Source of the DNA: JABCYV01 sp963729325
Lineage (GTDB): Bacteria > Acidobacteriota > Terriglobia > Terriglobales > Acidobacteriaceae
Assembly: GCA_963729325.1 (NCBI GenBank)
Contig: CAVSNS010000002.1
Location: forward strand, 7,684 to 71,683
Length of the DNA: 64,000 nt
Direction of reading: 5' to 3'
The notes under the pieces were generated by a model, which worked only from the letters and a program-made list of their open reading frames with translations, searched no databases and was not told where the DNA came from. The position numbers and the translations under genes were made by a program. Of this stretch, positions 26,180 through 36,548 are shown in pieces; the stretch's first letter is position 1, and every line of letters starts with the position of its first letter.

Positions 26180-29100
26180 CTAGAAGATGAACTTCGCGGA
26201 AAGCTGCATCGTGCGCGGATTGCTGGAGAACACTGCCCTCGGGACGTTAAAGGTAGCTGCTCCCGGAGTGAGGTACTGTCGCGCTGCGGTACTGGTCGTG
26301 ATTGTCGTCAAGGCGGTGTTGGCGCCGTCCGCCCGGTTGACGTAACCCGGCGTGAACTGCGGGTGGTTGAAGGCGTTGAGCATCTGGGCGCCCAACTGGA
26401 ACTTGAACCTCTCCGTGAAGCTCACGCTCTTATAGAGGCCGAAGTCCCAGTTGTTGATGTGCTCGGTAGCTAGCGTGTTGCGCCCGAGGTTAGACAGTGC
26501 GCCGATACCAGTACGAAGGTATCGCGCGTTGGGGTCATTGGCCACGTAGGCAACTAAGAACGGCGTCGTGTCAAAATTCCCCGGACCTGGGGTGCCACTT
26601 ACAAAGTCGTTTTCTCCGCATGTTACGCCCGCGGGTAGACCGCTGGTGCAGAGCGGTGTGACGTCCGCTCCGGTTCCTGCCTTACCCGCCGGATTGACGA
26701 TGGCGCGGTCACCCCAGGTGTCACCGTTGCCGTTGGCGTCGCGAGCAGCTTGCACTGTTGCGTACTCCGGGCTCTCGAAGGTGTAAACCGGCGCAAGTTC
26801 CCAATTACCCACAACGTTCTTCATTACCCAGCTGCTGGAGCTCTTGAACATGGGCATATCGTAGAGGGCCGTAATGGTGAAGCGGTGCCGGTGGTCCAGA
26901 GCGGAACTGGAGCGGTCCGCGTGCAGATTCTGGAAGTCCTGCGGCCGCCGCGGCGTTAGGACGGTGCTGAAGAAATCCGCGGTGGAATTGTCAATGTTGT
27001 GGCTGAAGGTGTAAGCCGCCTGCAACTGCAGACCATTGGTGAAGCGGCGATTGAGTTGCGCTGCTAGCCCGTGGTAGGTGGAGTCGCCGAAGGGCACGAA
27101 GCCTATCAGGTTGGTTTGGTTGAACCCTGCTGCCGCGAGATCCCCACGAAAATTCGGCTGGGATTGGATTTGGAATAGATTGGTTGTTAGCGAGTCCAGC
27201 GTAGACTGGCCAGGGTTGGTCAGGTAGGTAGGCAGGAACAACGTCGACGAGGTTTGCGTGATTCTGTTGATGCGATCCTGCACATCAAGGTGGACGCCGC
27301 GGGTTCCCAGGTACCTCACCTCAGCCGTGTAGTTCTTGGCGAAGGTGTGCTGGACGCCCAATTGCCACGAAATAGTGTACGGATCCTTCTGGTTCGGTGG
27401 AACCCAGGCCGCGGTAGCAGCTCGGGCATCTGCGACCGTAGCAAATGGTTGAGGCAAGGGTGGTAGTCCTCCGCCGGCCAGAAACGCAGCAGAACTCGGA
27501 CAAGTCGGCGAACCTGGGCAGTCATAAGTCTGGTTCAACTGCGGAGGCTTGGACAGACTGCCGATGTTATCGTAAAGCACATCATAGGCCATGCCAAATC
27601 CGGCACGGATAGAAGTGTTACCGCTGTTTCCAGGTGACCATGCGATGCCTACCCGAGGCGCAAAGTTCTTCTTTGGCGCCCGCGGTTCAGCGAAACTGAG
27701 GCCGGGGATGCTAGCTGCGATGTTCAGTTTCTGCAGCCGCTCATCGGCAGGAATGGTCGTGTACTCGTGGCGCAGGCCGAGGGTAAGAGTCAGATTGGGA
27801 CGCATCCGCCACGTATCGCTCACATACCAATATAGTGCGATCTGGTTTGCGTCGTAACCTGCTTTCCCGACGCTGCGCTCCGCTAGGCTATCCGGCACCT
27901 GGTCGTTCAAGTACAACTCCAGAGTCGAGTAATCGTAGTCGCCACGAGAACGCTGTGTGAAGCTCTGGGGCGAGATGTACTTTCGGCCTTCCAGGCCGAA
28001 CTGCCAAGTGTGGCGGCCCTTAGTCCAGCTGAGGTTATCGGCCGCCTGATAAGTGTTGATAATGGTGAATTGCGGGCGCGTTCGGGTTAGGACCGACCTG
28101 CAGGTTCAGTTGATCAAAGGAAAGATTCGGAAATTGGTCTAACCCAGGAAATGTGAAATTGCCCGCACCGATTATTTGCCTATACCGGTTGTAGCCGATC
28201 CGCAACTCATTGGTAAGCGTCGGTGAAAAGGTGTGGTATTCCCCCAGCGTAAATACATCTGAAGTGGCTGGAATGATCGAGAAAAAGACCGGCAGCGTTG
28301 CGGTCACGTCCGATCCAACACTCTTGTTGTAGATAAACCGGCCTCGCAATTGGTCATGGTCCGAAAGGTTATAGTCGGCGCTGCTGGCGGAGTTGCGGAA
28401 GTTATTGAAGGAAGGACCCACGACTGGGAAAAGCCCGACTTCAATGGGGGTTTTGTTCACTATGATCGCGTTGCAAGCCGGAGGGGAACAAGGCGCGGGA
28501 GCCGTGGGCACGAACTTTTTGAAAATGCTCAAGTTAGTCTGGTTTATTCCCGGCATCGACGCCAGCGTCGCGAAGCCGTTGGCGGTGGGAGTTGTTGGCG
28601 CTGTGGGAGTCACACTCTGACCAATCGCGTTGTACTCGTAATTAAAGAAGAAAAACAGCTTGTTCTTGATGATGGGACCGCCGATCTGCCCTCCGTAACG
28701 GTTGCTGTCGAAGCGGGGTTGTTTCGGTGTTGTTCCGGCGGGGGTTCCGTTTGCCACGATTTGATCAATCGAGTTAAGGTTGCGGTTCTCAAAATACTCG
28801 TACAACTTACCGTGGAAGCTGTTCGTACCTGTCATTACCACCTGGTTGAATTGACCGCCTGAGGAGTGTCCGAACTCCGGCGCGTATAGGTTTTGCAGCA
28901 CCGTAAAGCTGGCTACCGCATCATTGGGGACCACGGCTAACGGGCCGGTGACAACCTTATTGTTATTGTCGACACCTTCAATGGTGAAGTTGTTGTTGTA
29001 GGCGCGCTGCCCGCCCACTGAGGGCCCAGTTCCGACACCTACCCCGCCGTTGCTTGCTACGCCAGACGAGTACAGTGAAAGGTTGAGCACACCGATTCCA

Positions 29101-29579
29101 AAACCATTGCCGGATGTTCCGGGCAGGTCTGAGATTGAACGCTCGTCGTAGTTATTGGTAACTTGGGCCGTCGTGGTGTCAATGATCGGAGCTTCTCCGG
29201 AGACTTCCACCGTCTCCGATGCTGCGCCCGGGGTCAAGGTCACATTGACAGTACCGGTTCGATTCAATTCCACGTCGGCCGATTCGGTAGTGGTGCGAAA
29301 ACCGGCGGCCTTTACCGTGAACCTATAGCTACCAATCGGGAGATTATCAAACCGGTATTGACCTGTATTGTTGGTCTTGGCATTGGCCGATATTCCCGTG
29401 GCTGTGTTGATACCGGTTACGTCAGCGCCCGCCACGGCGGCACCCGTCGAGTCCATTACTGTACCGACAACGTTCCCGCTGATAGCTTGGGCAAAACCGA
29501 CGGTAGGTGTCAAAAGCACACTGACGACCAACCCGAACGATAACATCAACAAAAGTAACCTGCGAATGTTGTGATTCAT
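26180..29579 (-). CDS. Oar-like TonB-dependent outer-membrane receptor with carboxypeptidase-regulatory domain, frameshifted
   Basis: A protein of about 1130 residues. Signal peptide (1-31, LLLLMLSFGLVVSVLL). Carboxypeptidase-regulatory beta-sandwich (about 35-110, GTVMDSTGAAVAGADVTG to FRTTTESADVEL). Plug region (VNVTLTPGAASETVEVSGE, GGQRAYNNNFTIEGVDNNN, SGGQFNQVVMTGTNSFHG). Then a beta-barrel ending in AKFIF with terminal Phe, the signal for barrel assembly. Two frames meet near 28070, where one excess C separates GPNPNAPQFTI from NTYQAADNLSW. The ribosome site GGAG lies before ATG 29579. The family imports or displays polysaccharide-, siderophore- or protein-type ligands; the substrate is unknown. 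Confidence 0.9.
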
Positions 29580-29599
29580 GTTCGATTCTCCTGAAGGTG

Positions 29600-30177
29600 A
29601 GACCGTTCCGCGACCTCAGCAACCAAGTCGTCGGCGATGATTGTTGTGCACGCGCCGCGCCGCGCGGCTATTCCAGGTTGGATCGTGGGATGCGTAGTCT
29701 GTTTTCTGGGATGAAGCTTGAGTTTTTTACGACCAACGCGACTTACCTACACCGCTTGCAGAGACAGCTTATTGAAACAGTTCAGTGAGAATACGCAGAT
29801 GTGGAGAGAGCAATGAGTTGTTATATGAGAATTGGAAAGCGAAAGGCACGTTGGTGCTTATACAAAAGTCTATGCGAGACTCGTGTTGACTATGTGTATT
29901 TGAACAAATGCACTCTGCGTTTGTTGACCATGTTGTTGGGTTCATCTCTGCCAAGTCACCCTGCGTCTTGTGGTCAAGCTAGGATAGCGATAACACCAAG
30001 ACATCGATTCGTACCAGTGCGGACTGCATCTGTCCCCTGGTATCTATTCAGTGCAGCCGATTGATGGACAATGGTCCCGCAAGAGTTGTAGAAGGCTTCG
30101 ATCAGCGAATCTACACATGCCGGGTCGGCCTTCTGATGTAGCTTCACTTCCTTCGCAGACCAAGTCTTAGGGGGATT
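29600..30177. other. Intergenic region, promoter area of the receptor and the next gene
   Basis: Nearly 580 bp between divergent genes. It is lower in GC than its surroundings in the middle (about 29790-29930) and contains a GC-rich palindromic patch GCGCCGCGCCGCGCGGC near 29653. No frame with a credible start, ribosome site and protein-like composition was found. It most likely carries the two promoters and regulator sites. Confidence 0.4.
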
Positions 30178-30675
30178 ATGTCAACCCAGGTTTCAGGTGC
30201 AGAACATGTTGAAGAAGTAATTGAGCGAGTGCATCAGGAACTCGATTCGCTGTTAAAGCAGCGTGCCGCGATCATTAAGAGAATTGGCACTATCAAACAG
30301 ACGATTCTGGGGCTGGCTAATCTCTTCGGTGACGACATTATTGGCGAAGAATTACTGGAACTGGTTGATCATAGGCCGACCTCGCGCCAGCCAGGTTTCA
30401 CGAAAACGTGTCGCATGGTGCTGATGGAGTCGTCCCGTCCGCTCCTGACGCAAGAGGTCTGCCAGGAAATCAAGCGAAGGAATCCAGCCTTAATGGCCCG
30501 CCAGAAAGATCCTCTAGCATCGGTCTCGACAGTGCTCAACCGGTTAGCCAGCTATGGAGAAGCCCGCTTTCTGGCGAACGACAGAGGCCGCCGAGCGTGG
30601 CAGTGGGTAACGGAAGGTTGTGATGAGCCTCCGCACCCAGCGACCAGAGTTCGCGGCAGCTCCCAAGAAGAATAG
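30178..30675 (+). CDS. Coiled-coil plus winged-helix-like protein, unknown function
   Basis: A 165-residue protein. Residues about 5-50 form an amphipathic helix pair (VEEVIERVHQELDSLLKQRA, IIKRIGTIKQTILGLANLFG). Residues about 75-145 look like a winged helix: FTKTCRMVLMESSRPLLTQE, VCQEIKRRNPALM, ASVSTVLNRLASYGEARFL, GRRAWQWV. This pattern resembles DNA-binding regulators with a dimerising coiled coil. Start ATG 30178 follows AGGGGGATT. Neighbours on both sides are unrelated. Function is not assignable from sequence. Confidence 0.7.
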   Translation: MSTQVSGAEHVEEVIERVHQELDSLLKQRAAIIKRIGTIKQTILGLANLFGDDIIGEELLELVDHRPTSRQPGFTKTCRMVLMESSRPLLTQEVCQEIKRRNPALMARQKDPLASVSTVLNRLASYGEARFLANDRGRRAWQWVTEGCDEPPHPATRVRGSSQEE

Positions 30676-30895
30676 AATCCTGATCCAGTCAGGAAAACTC
30701 CTGTGCATCCCTGGGATGCCGAGGAACACTTTTCGTAAGCAACTAGACAAAAATTCAGCTGGAACTGCGAATCTCATCTGTTCGTATTCGTTTCATGTCT
30801 ACTGGTCCCTTCTCCGGCCCATTTCGTACTGCATAGCTCAAAACTCAGGGCTGACACGTTTAATCATCACCTATGATTGCTGATCTGTTGGTGTG

Positions 30896-31498
30896 ATGAG
30901 TCAATCTGTTGTGTATCGCAGCTCACTCGAACTGGAAACGAGGGCCTGGGGCACCATGGATTTCTATGTGCGGAAGCTGCAGGAGACCATCGCGTCCTCT
31001 TTTGCCGGAATCACTCCGGAGCAGTTCAAGTGGCGTCGCCAGGAAAAGTGGAGTGCTGCGGAAATCATGGAACATCTCTGGCTTACCTACCGCGCCACCA
31101 CAACCGCGTTTGATCTCTGTTTGCAAGCGGGAAAAATCGCCACAACTAAGCCCACTTTGCAGATGCGGATAGATGCCCTCATGGTTTTGAAGCTCGAATA
31201 TTTTCCCTCGGGACGTCCTGCTCCCCCCGGCACCATTCCGCAAGGCGCTTCGCCGGAACTGGTCAGGGCCAGAATTCAGGGCGATATCGTGGCGATGGAT
31301 GAGTCGATTCGCAAGTGCGAAGAGCGCTTCGGAAGCCGCCGGGACTTGGTGGACAATCCCGCGCTGGGACCGCTGACCGCCGCTGAGTGGCGCAAGTTCC
31401 ATTGGCTGCATGCGCGCCACCACGCCCGCCAAATCGAAAGCCTGAAGCGGGGCATGTCGAACACGAACCAGTCGGTGGACCAGCCGTTGACTGCCTGA
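30896..31498 (+). CDS. DinB family protein
   Basis: About 200 residues, four-helix-bundle metal protein of the DinB/DUF664 kind. The pattern is a first helix MDFYVRKLQETIASSFAGIT, the family phrase EQFKWRRQEKWSAAEIMEHLW with a metal-ligand His, and a last helix WRKFHWLHARHHARQIESL with two more His. Members act as thiol-dependent transferases or have no known activity. I use ATG 30896 rather than the GTG one codon earlier. A second, less similar DinB gene lies at 47700. Confidence 0.85.
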   Translation: MSQSVVYRSSLELETRAWGTMDFYVRKLQETIASSFAGITPEQFKWRRQEKWSAAEIMEHLWLTYRATTTAFDLCLQAGKIATTKPTLQMRIDALMVLKLEYFPSGRPAPPGTIPQGASPELVRARIQGDIVAMDESIRKCEERFGSRRDLVDNPALGPLTAAEWRKFHWLHARHHARQIESLKRGMSNTNQSVDQPLTA

Positions 31499-31703
31499 TC
31501 GTAGCCGACGGTCGAATCCGGAAAGAGTCCTCGAAAATTCAGCTTGCAGATGAAAAACGCGTATCCGGCATATCTGCCGCTGCCCACTCGGACAGCCTCC
31601 TGAACGACTTTAGTTCGTTGCTTTGCTCACACAGCAGGCATAGAATTTATTGATCCGAAGAGAGAAGCCGCGCCCTTCGCAACCCCCACACGCGGAGAGA
31701 AGT

Positions 31704-31856
31704 ATGATTCGTTTATTGGCAGCCGTAGGAACCCTGCTCTCGCTGGTCACGATAATCTCAATTTCTTCTCCATCAGTTGAAAAGGCAGCCGTTGATACGT
31801 CGGTTGGTTGGGCCGGAGTCGCGAAGACGCACCACCAATTCGACTGTTGGACTTAA
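31704..31856 (+). CDS. Possible short secreted peptide
   Basis: A 50-codon frame with GGAGAGAAG just upstream of the ATG. It encodes a signal-peptide-like start (MIRLLAAVGTLLSLVTIIS) followed by only some 30 residues. It may be a small exported peptide or the truncated start of a longer gene. The rest of the 480-bp gap between DinB and the kinase-TonB gene shows no coding sign. Confidence 0.35.
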   Translation: MIRLLAAVGTLLSLVTIISISSPSVEKAAVDTSVGWAGVAKTHHQFDCWT

Positions 31857-31978
31857 TCCATCCAGCGATGTGTTACAACGTTTAGTTACCCGCAGACCCG
31901 ATGAATGCGTGCGCTAGGGTATGCGTGGTCTCCAAGTCAGGGTAACAGCGGAAACGAGCCAAATATCAAAGGAGTGCA

Positions 31979-33395
31979 ATGAAGCCGGAGTGGAAACGGT
32001 GGGAGGGCCAGGTCGTTAATGGTGAATTCCATTTGCGGCGATACGTAGGTGGTTCTGACCACAGCGCAGTGTTCGTAACCGAACGGAGTGCGCAACAACA
32101 AAAAGCGGCGATCAAACTGGTCCCTGCCGATCCGCAGAATGCGGATTTGCAACTCTCGCGCTGGGAACGGGCTGGGAAACTGTCGCATCCGCATTTACTT
32201 CGCCTTTTTCAGGCGGGACGCTGCGAGCTGGGAGGTATCGCCCTACTCTACGTTGTGACTGAATATGCAGAAGAGAATCTCTCGGAAGTTCTTCCGCAGC
32301 GGCCGCTTACCGACGCGGAGGCACGCGATATGCTCCGGCCGGTGCTGGATGCATTGGCGTATCTTCACGGCAAAGGTTTGGTGCATGGCCACATCAAACC
32401 AGCGAACATCATGGTGGTCGCTGATCAATTGAGACTTTCGAGCGACGGGATCTGTGCATTTGGCGAGTCGAGCGGCAGCCAACCTAGCGTCTACGACCCA
32501 CCCGAAGCCGTGAGCGGGGTAACCTCCGCCGCAGGGGATGTCTGGTCACTTGGTATGACGCTAGTCGAGACGCTGACTCAGCGCCTCCCCGGCTGGGATA
32601 AAACGCAGCGAGGGGATCCCGCCCTGCCAGCAACGTTACAAGAGCCATTTCGTAGTGTGGCAAGGAACTGTTTGCGCCGGAATCCGGATGAGCGATGGAC
32701 AGTTGCCGAAATCAAATCGCATCTGTGGCCAGCGCCTGCCGCGCCGGCGCCCGCGCTGACTGAAGGAAGCCCCGGCGCCTTTGCAAAGTGGGGATACATG
32801 GTTCCGCTCATCGCCGCCTGCCTGGTGTTAGCGGCGTTGGCAGGTCCACGACTTCTGAATCGCACGCCGGAAGCGCAGCCCGCTCCCGCCGCCGTTAAAA
32901 CTCCCAGGATTGAGGCCCAACCGAAGCCGAGCCCAGCAACCTCTAATGTTGGGACGCCTGATGGTGGAACGTCTCACCGCGGATCGAACGATTCGAAGCC
33001 GAGTCCGAAATCGAATACGCCCCCGAAATCGAACACGCCGCCACCAGCGGCGATCCGACCAGTGGCGACCGCCAACCCGTCCAGTCGCGTTGTTCACGGT
33101 GAAGTTCTTCAGCAAGTCTCGCCCGAGGTCTCGCAATCGGCGCTGAGAACCATTCAAGGCACAGTGAAAGTCAAGGTGAGAGTCGAGGTTGACTCGTCAG
33201 GCAGCGGTAACAGGAGCGAGATTCGATTCTGCCGGGCCGAGCAAATATTTTGCCAATCGCGCTTTGCAAGCTGCCCGCCGTTGGGAATTTTCCCCCGCCG
33301 AAGTCGATGGCCGGAAGGTTGCGAGTGAATGGGTGCTGCGCTTCGAGTTTGCCAGGACCTCCGCAAAGGCTTTTCCCACCCCAGCAACTCCTTAG
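31979..33395 (+). CDS. Pseudokinase - transmembrane - TonB-C fusion protein, frameshifted near the end
   Basis: Residues about 15-250 form a Hanks-type kinase fold: glycine-rich YVGGSDHSAVFV, Lys46 in KAAIKLV, HLLRLFQAG, HGHIKPANIM (136-145), PPEA, AAGDVWSLGMTLVETL and CLRRNPDERWTVAEI. The catalytic loop has HGH where active kinases have HRD, and no DFG motif is visible, so it is probably a pseudokinase. A membrane helix follows (about 274-292), then a Pro/Ser/Lys-rich linker with repeats of KSNTPP. The C-terminus is TonB-like: TIQGTVKVKVRVEVDSSG, then after one excess base near 33207 SVTGARFDSAGP, ALQAARRWEFSPAEVDG, WVLRFEF. It would place a cytoplasmic sensor and a periplasmic TonB domain in one protein. 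Confidence 0.83.
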
Positions 33396-33414
33396 CGCTC
33401 GCTCATCTGTTCTC

Positions 33415-33619
33415 GAGGGTGCCCCGTCCAAGCTTCGCTTGGGCGGGATTATCTGGGGTGGCCGCACCCGGACCGTCGGAAAGGCTTGCCCTGAGCGGGA
33501 GTCTCGCTTCCTGTTCCGTGCCGTTTAGTGCTTCAGGATATTTCCGCAACTCGGGTCAATTCTGTGACAGATGAACGTCCAAAATACCCGCCCAAGCAAA
33601 GCTTGGACGGGGCACCCTC
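33415..33619. repeat. 33-bp inverted repeats flanking about 140 bp
   Basis: Arm one (33415-33447) and arm two (33587-33619) are inverted copies differing at one position. Both contain GGGTGCCCCGTCCAAGCTT and GCTTGGGCGGG. Each arm is itself near-palindromic around AAGCTT. No ORF of note lies between them. The pair looks like a small mobile or hairpin element inserted between the TonB-fusion gene and trmO, and it supplies a false N-terminal extension to the trmO frame. Confidence 0.7.
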
Positions 33620-33671
33620 GGCATCCGTGGCTTCTCGCATTACTATGGGAAACGGAGGCACTTCTCCCCAC

Positions 33672-34139
33672 ATGTTTACATCGCGGCCGATTGGATTTGT
33701 GAGTAGTCCGTACAAGGACCCAAGCGAAGTTCCCAAAGGTCTTGGCGCTAAACACGAGGCCGATGGCGTGCTCAAGATCCTGCCCGAGTTTGAGCCGGGG
33801 CTCACCGACATCGAGGGGTTCTCGCATCTCATCGTCATCTGGGAGTTCGATCGCTCCCCAAAGCTCGAATTACGTGGCGACGAATTGCTGGGCACGCCGC
33901 CCTCCGACAATCGGCCGCACGGTGTCTTTGCCACACGATCCCCACGACGCCCGAACCCGATTGGCCTGACCACCGTCGAGCTGCGTCGCCGCGAAGGCAT
34001 CGAACTGCATGTTCGGGGCGTCGATATGTTGGATGGGACACCGATTCTCGATATCAAGCCTTATTTGTCGAACATCCCAGATGAAAAGCTACGCCGTGGG
34101 TGGCTGGCCGAGGCCGAGGAAAGACAGGGCAAGCGCTAG
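33672..34139 (+). CDS. trmO: tRNA (N6-threonylcarbamoyladenosine37-N6)-methyltransferase TrmO/TsaA
   Basis: TrmO methylates t6A37 of ANN-decoding tRNAs using S-adenosylmethionine. The 155-residue product begins SRPIGFVSSPYKDPSEVPKG and holds LTDIEGFSHLIVIWEF, GVFATRSPRRPNPIGLTTVEL (the family signature) and VDMLDGTPILDIKPYL. The open frame extends upstream to 33528, but its first part comes from an inverted-repeat element. I take ATG 33672, giving MFTSRPIGFV; ATG 33645 is an alternative. Its end overlaps the convergent amidohydrolase by four bases. Confidence 0.9.
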   Translation: MFTSRPIGFVSSPYKDPSEVPKGLGAKHEADGVLKILPEFEPGLTDIEGFSHLIVIWEFDRSPKLELRGDELLGTPPSDNRPHGVFATRSPRRPNPIGLTTVELRRREGIELHVRGVDMLDGTPILDIKPYLSNIPDEKLRRGWLAEAEERQGKR

Positions 34140-35352
34140 TGGACGGCAACAACGTTCTTGTATACCGTTCCCGCTTTCATCACGAAGACTACACGGCGCA
34201 CGGCGGTAATGTCTTTCAGCGGATCGCCATCCAGAGCAATGATGTCAGCCTGCATCCCGGCGGCAATCGCGCCAATCTCATTTTGCAGGTTGAGTGATTC
34301 TGCGGCGCGAGAGTTGGCCGCCACCATAGCATCCATGGGGTCCTGACCATCTTGCGCGCGGTAGATAAACTCTTCAGCGTTGCGGCCGTGAGCGCCGGCG
34401 ACCGCATCTGTGCCGAAGACAATTTTTAGGCCCTTGATAGCCAGCGCCCGCTTGAACATTGCCTGGTTCATCGGCAACACTTCCTGCATTTTCGCAAAAC
34501 CTTCCTCGGTGTAGTTGCCAATCCCCAGGAACCTGGCCTTGTTGTCGAGATAATTGTGGATGACTAATCCAATTTGTGGATCAAAGAATGTCCCATGTTC
34601 CGCCATGAGTCGCAGGTCATCATCGGTGGCGTAGGTGCCATGCTCGATCTCAGTGCAGCCGGCTAGAGTTGCGGCCCGGATAGCGGATCGATAAGCGTGG
34701 ACGACAGCACGCAAACCCTGGGCTTTGGCTTCCCCACACGCCGCCTCCAATTGCTCGTCACTTAGAGTTTGCCCGCCTCCGTCGCGAATGCTTTTTGAGG
34801 CAAAAATCTTGACCACATCCGCGCCTTCCGCCTTAAGTTTTCGGACACTTTCTCGAATCTGCTCGGGCGTGAGCTTTGGATCATCAATGGGATTCAAAGC
34901 GGTAATGATCCGCGGCCCGGGAATTTCTCCACGAGCGATAGCATCGCGGAGATCTTTGTCTTCGGGCGCGCCCAAGCTCTGGATCGTGGTAAAGCCTGCC
35001 ATCAACGTGGTCCAGGCATTGCCAGCGGCAGCCAGCGTCGCTGCCTCCGGCATTTCATTCTTGTCTTCGGCCTTGCCATTGGGTCCGAAATGCCAGGTGA
35101 TGTGGACGTGGACATCGATCCAACCGGGCAATACTGTCAATCCATCAAATTGTAGGTGGGAGTTCCATTGGCGTTGGCTCGCGCTTCCTCCACGCGCAGG
35201 ATCTTGCCATTCTGGATCACAATCCGAACGTTGTGCAAAACGCTTCCTCTGCCATCCAGCAGCGTGCCGGCTTGAATACTGATTGGCTTTTCTTGTGGAA
35301 TCGCCGCGATTGGCAGAAAAATCAGGCACAGAACCAGCTTTGCAATTTTCAT
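34136..35352 (-). CDS. Exported metal-dependent amidohydrolase (imidazolonepropionase-like), frameshifted
   Basis: About 405 residues. Signal peptide (1-20, KIAKLVLCLIFLPIAA), then the N-terminal beta part IQAGTLLDGRGSVLHNVRIV. After a frame break near 35150 the TIM barrel follows: LTVLPGWIDVHVHITWH (first metal pair HxH), GADVVKIFASKSIRDGG (Lys), GLRAVVHAYRSA and GCTEIEHGTY (metal His), VFGTDAVAGAHGRN (Asp), and AAGMQADIIALDGDPLKD. The family hydrolyses cyclic amides, peptides or organophosphate-like substrates; the true substrate is unknown. Its ATG overlaps the stop of the upstream VWA gene (ATGA), so translation is probably coupled. Confidence 0.88.
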
Positions 35353-36468
35353 ATTTGAGCGAATCGCCGCAGAGGATGCACGAAGTTACCGCGAAGCCGA
35401 CTCCGAGGTAGATTCTGGAGCGCTTGCCGCAGAGAATCGAGTCGGTTGCAGCGGTACCCATCGCGCGTTCGTATATGGTATTTCTTCAAGCGGTCGCCCA
35501 CCAATTTCACCGTGATGGCGCGCCAGCCACGATTGGGATTTGGCTGGGGGTAGTAGCTGAGGGAATAAAGATGCGCCAGGTCATCGCGGATGGAGGCAAA
35601 GGCGCGTTTTTCGTCTCTCCAATTCTTGGCAAAATAGGCTTTGCCGCCCGTTGCCGTGGTCATCCGCTCAAAGACAGCAGTGGAGACTGGCTCCAACTTG
35701 GCTTCCTGCGTGCTTATCATGTAAATGGCAGTCCCGGTGGACTGCGCCAACTCAGCGACGTCCTCCGGAGGCACCATGCTGGCATTGTCGGGACCATTCG
35801 AGAAAACTACCACCACTTTTCTTCCCGTGTATTGCGCCGCATCTTTTACAGTCAGCAACAGACAGTTATAGAGCGCGGCATCGTCCCCGGCCACAGTGGT
35901 ACGAACTCCGCGTAAAACGTGCGACCGGTCGGAGGTCAGCGGAGCTGCTCGGGAAAGGTCGCGGCTGTAGGAATAGAAGGCCACTCGGTCTGCGGTTTCC
36001 AGGGAGCGTACGAAATCGGCAATGGCGTCCTGCGCGAACACAAACCCACGGTACATATAGTTGCTGGTGTCGAAGAGTATGAAAACGTTAGCTCCCGCCA
36101 CCAGCGAACCTAAGGTCGACGGTGCGTCTCCGGCAGATCCACGTTGATTAGAAGCATGCGCTTGGGCTTCGGATCTGGGACGCAGTCTTGTCTTCCAACG
36201 GCGGTATGTCCACCAATCGACGGACTGGCTCGTTACCCTCGCCAAACGTGGCAATGGTTTGCGGAATACGGTCCTCGCTGATGGCGAAGTCCTGAGGACG
36301 AAGCCCGGTGACGTAATTCCCTTTGTTGTCTGTGACCGCCACATTCAACTGCACTAAGTTAACGTTAACTCTGATATGGGGCTCGCCCTCCTGACTGCGT
36401 GCGGTCGTACCGGGCAACGAAAGCAGGCCAAGGAGCAGCCAAAGAAATAGAAAATATCTTTTTGTCAT
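35349..36468 (-). CDS. VWA domain protein with acidobacterial VWFA-related domain, frameshifted
   Basis: About 370 residues. Signal peptide (1-25, YFLFLWLLLGLLSLPGTTA). Then the beta-rich lead IRVNVNLVQLNVAVTDNKGN, YVTGLRPQDFAISEDRIPQ. After one missing base near 36170 the VWA fold follows: VFILFDTSNYMYRGFVFAQD (MIDAS-like DTSNY in place of DxSxS), DRVAFYSYSRDLSRAAPLT, GDDAALYNCLLLTVKDAA and VVVFSNGPDNASMVPPED. It ends AHLYSLSYYPQPNPNRGWR. This is the family typed as VWFA-related Acidobacterial domain. It is exported. Its stop overlaps the start of the amidohydrolase gene by four bases. Confidence 0.88.
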
Positions 36469-36548
36469 GATTTTCTGGTTGCGCCTTCCCATGAAAGTCT
36501 TATGACAACAAACCACGATCAGGGCCGCCGCCTTCCGGGAAAAATAAG

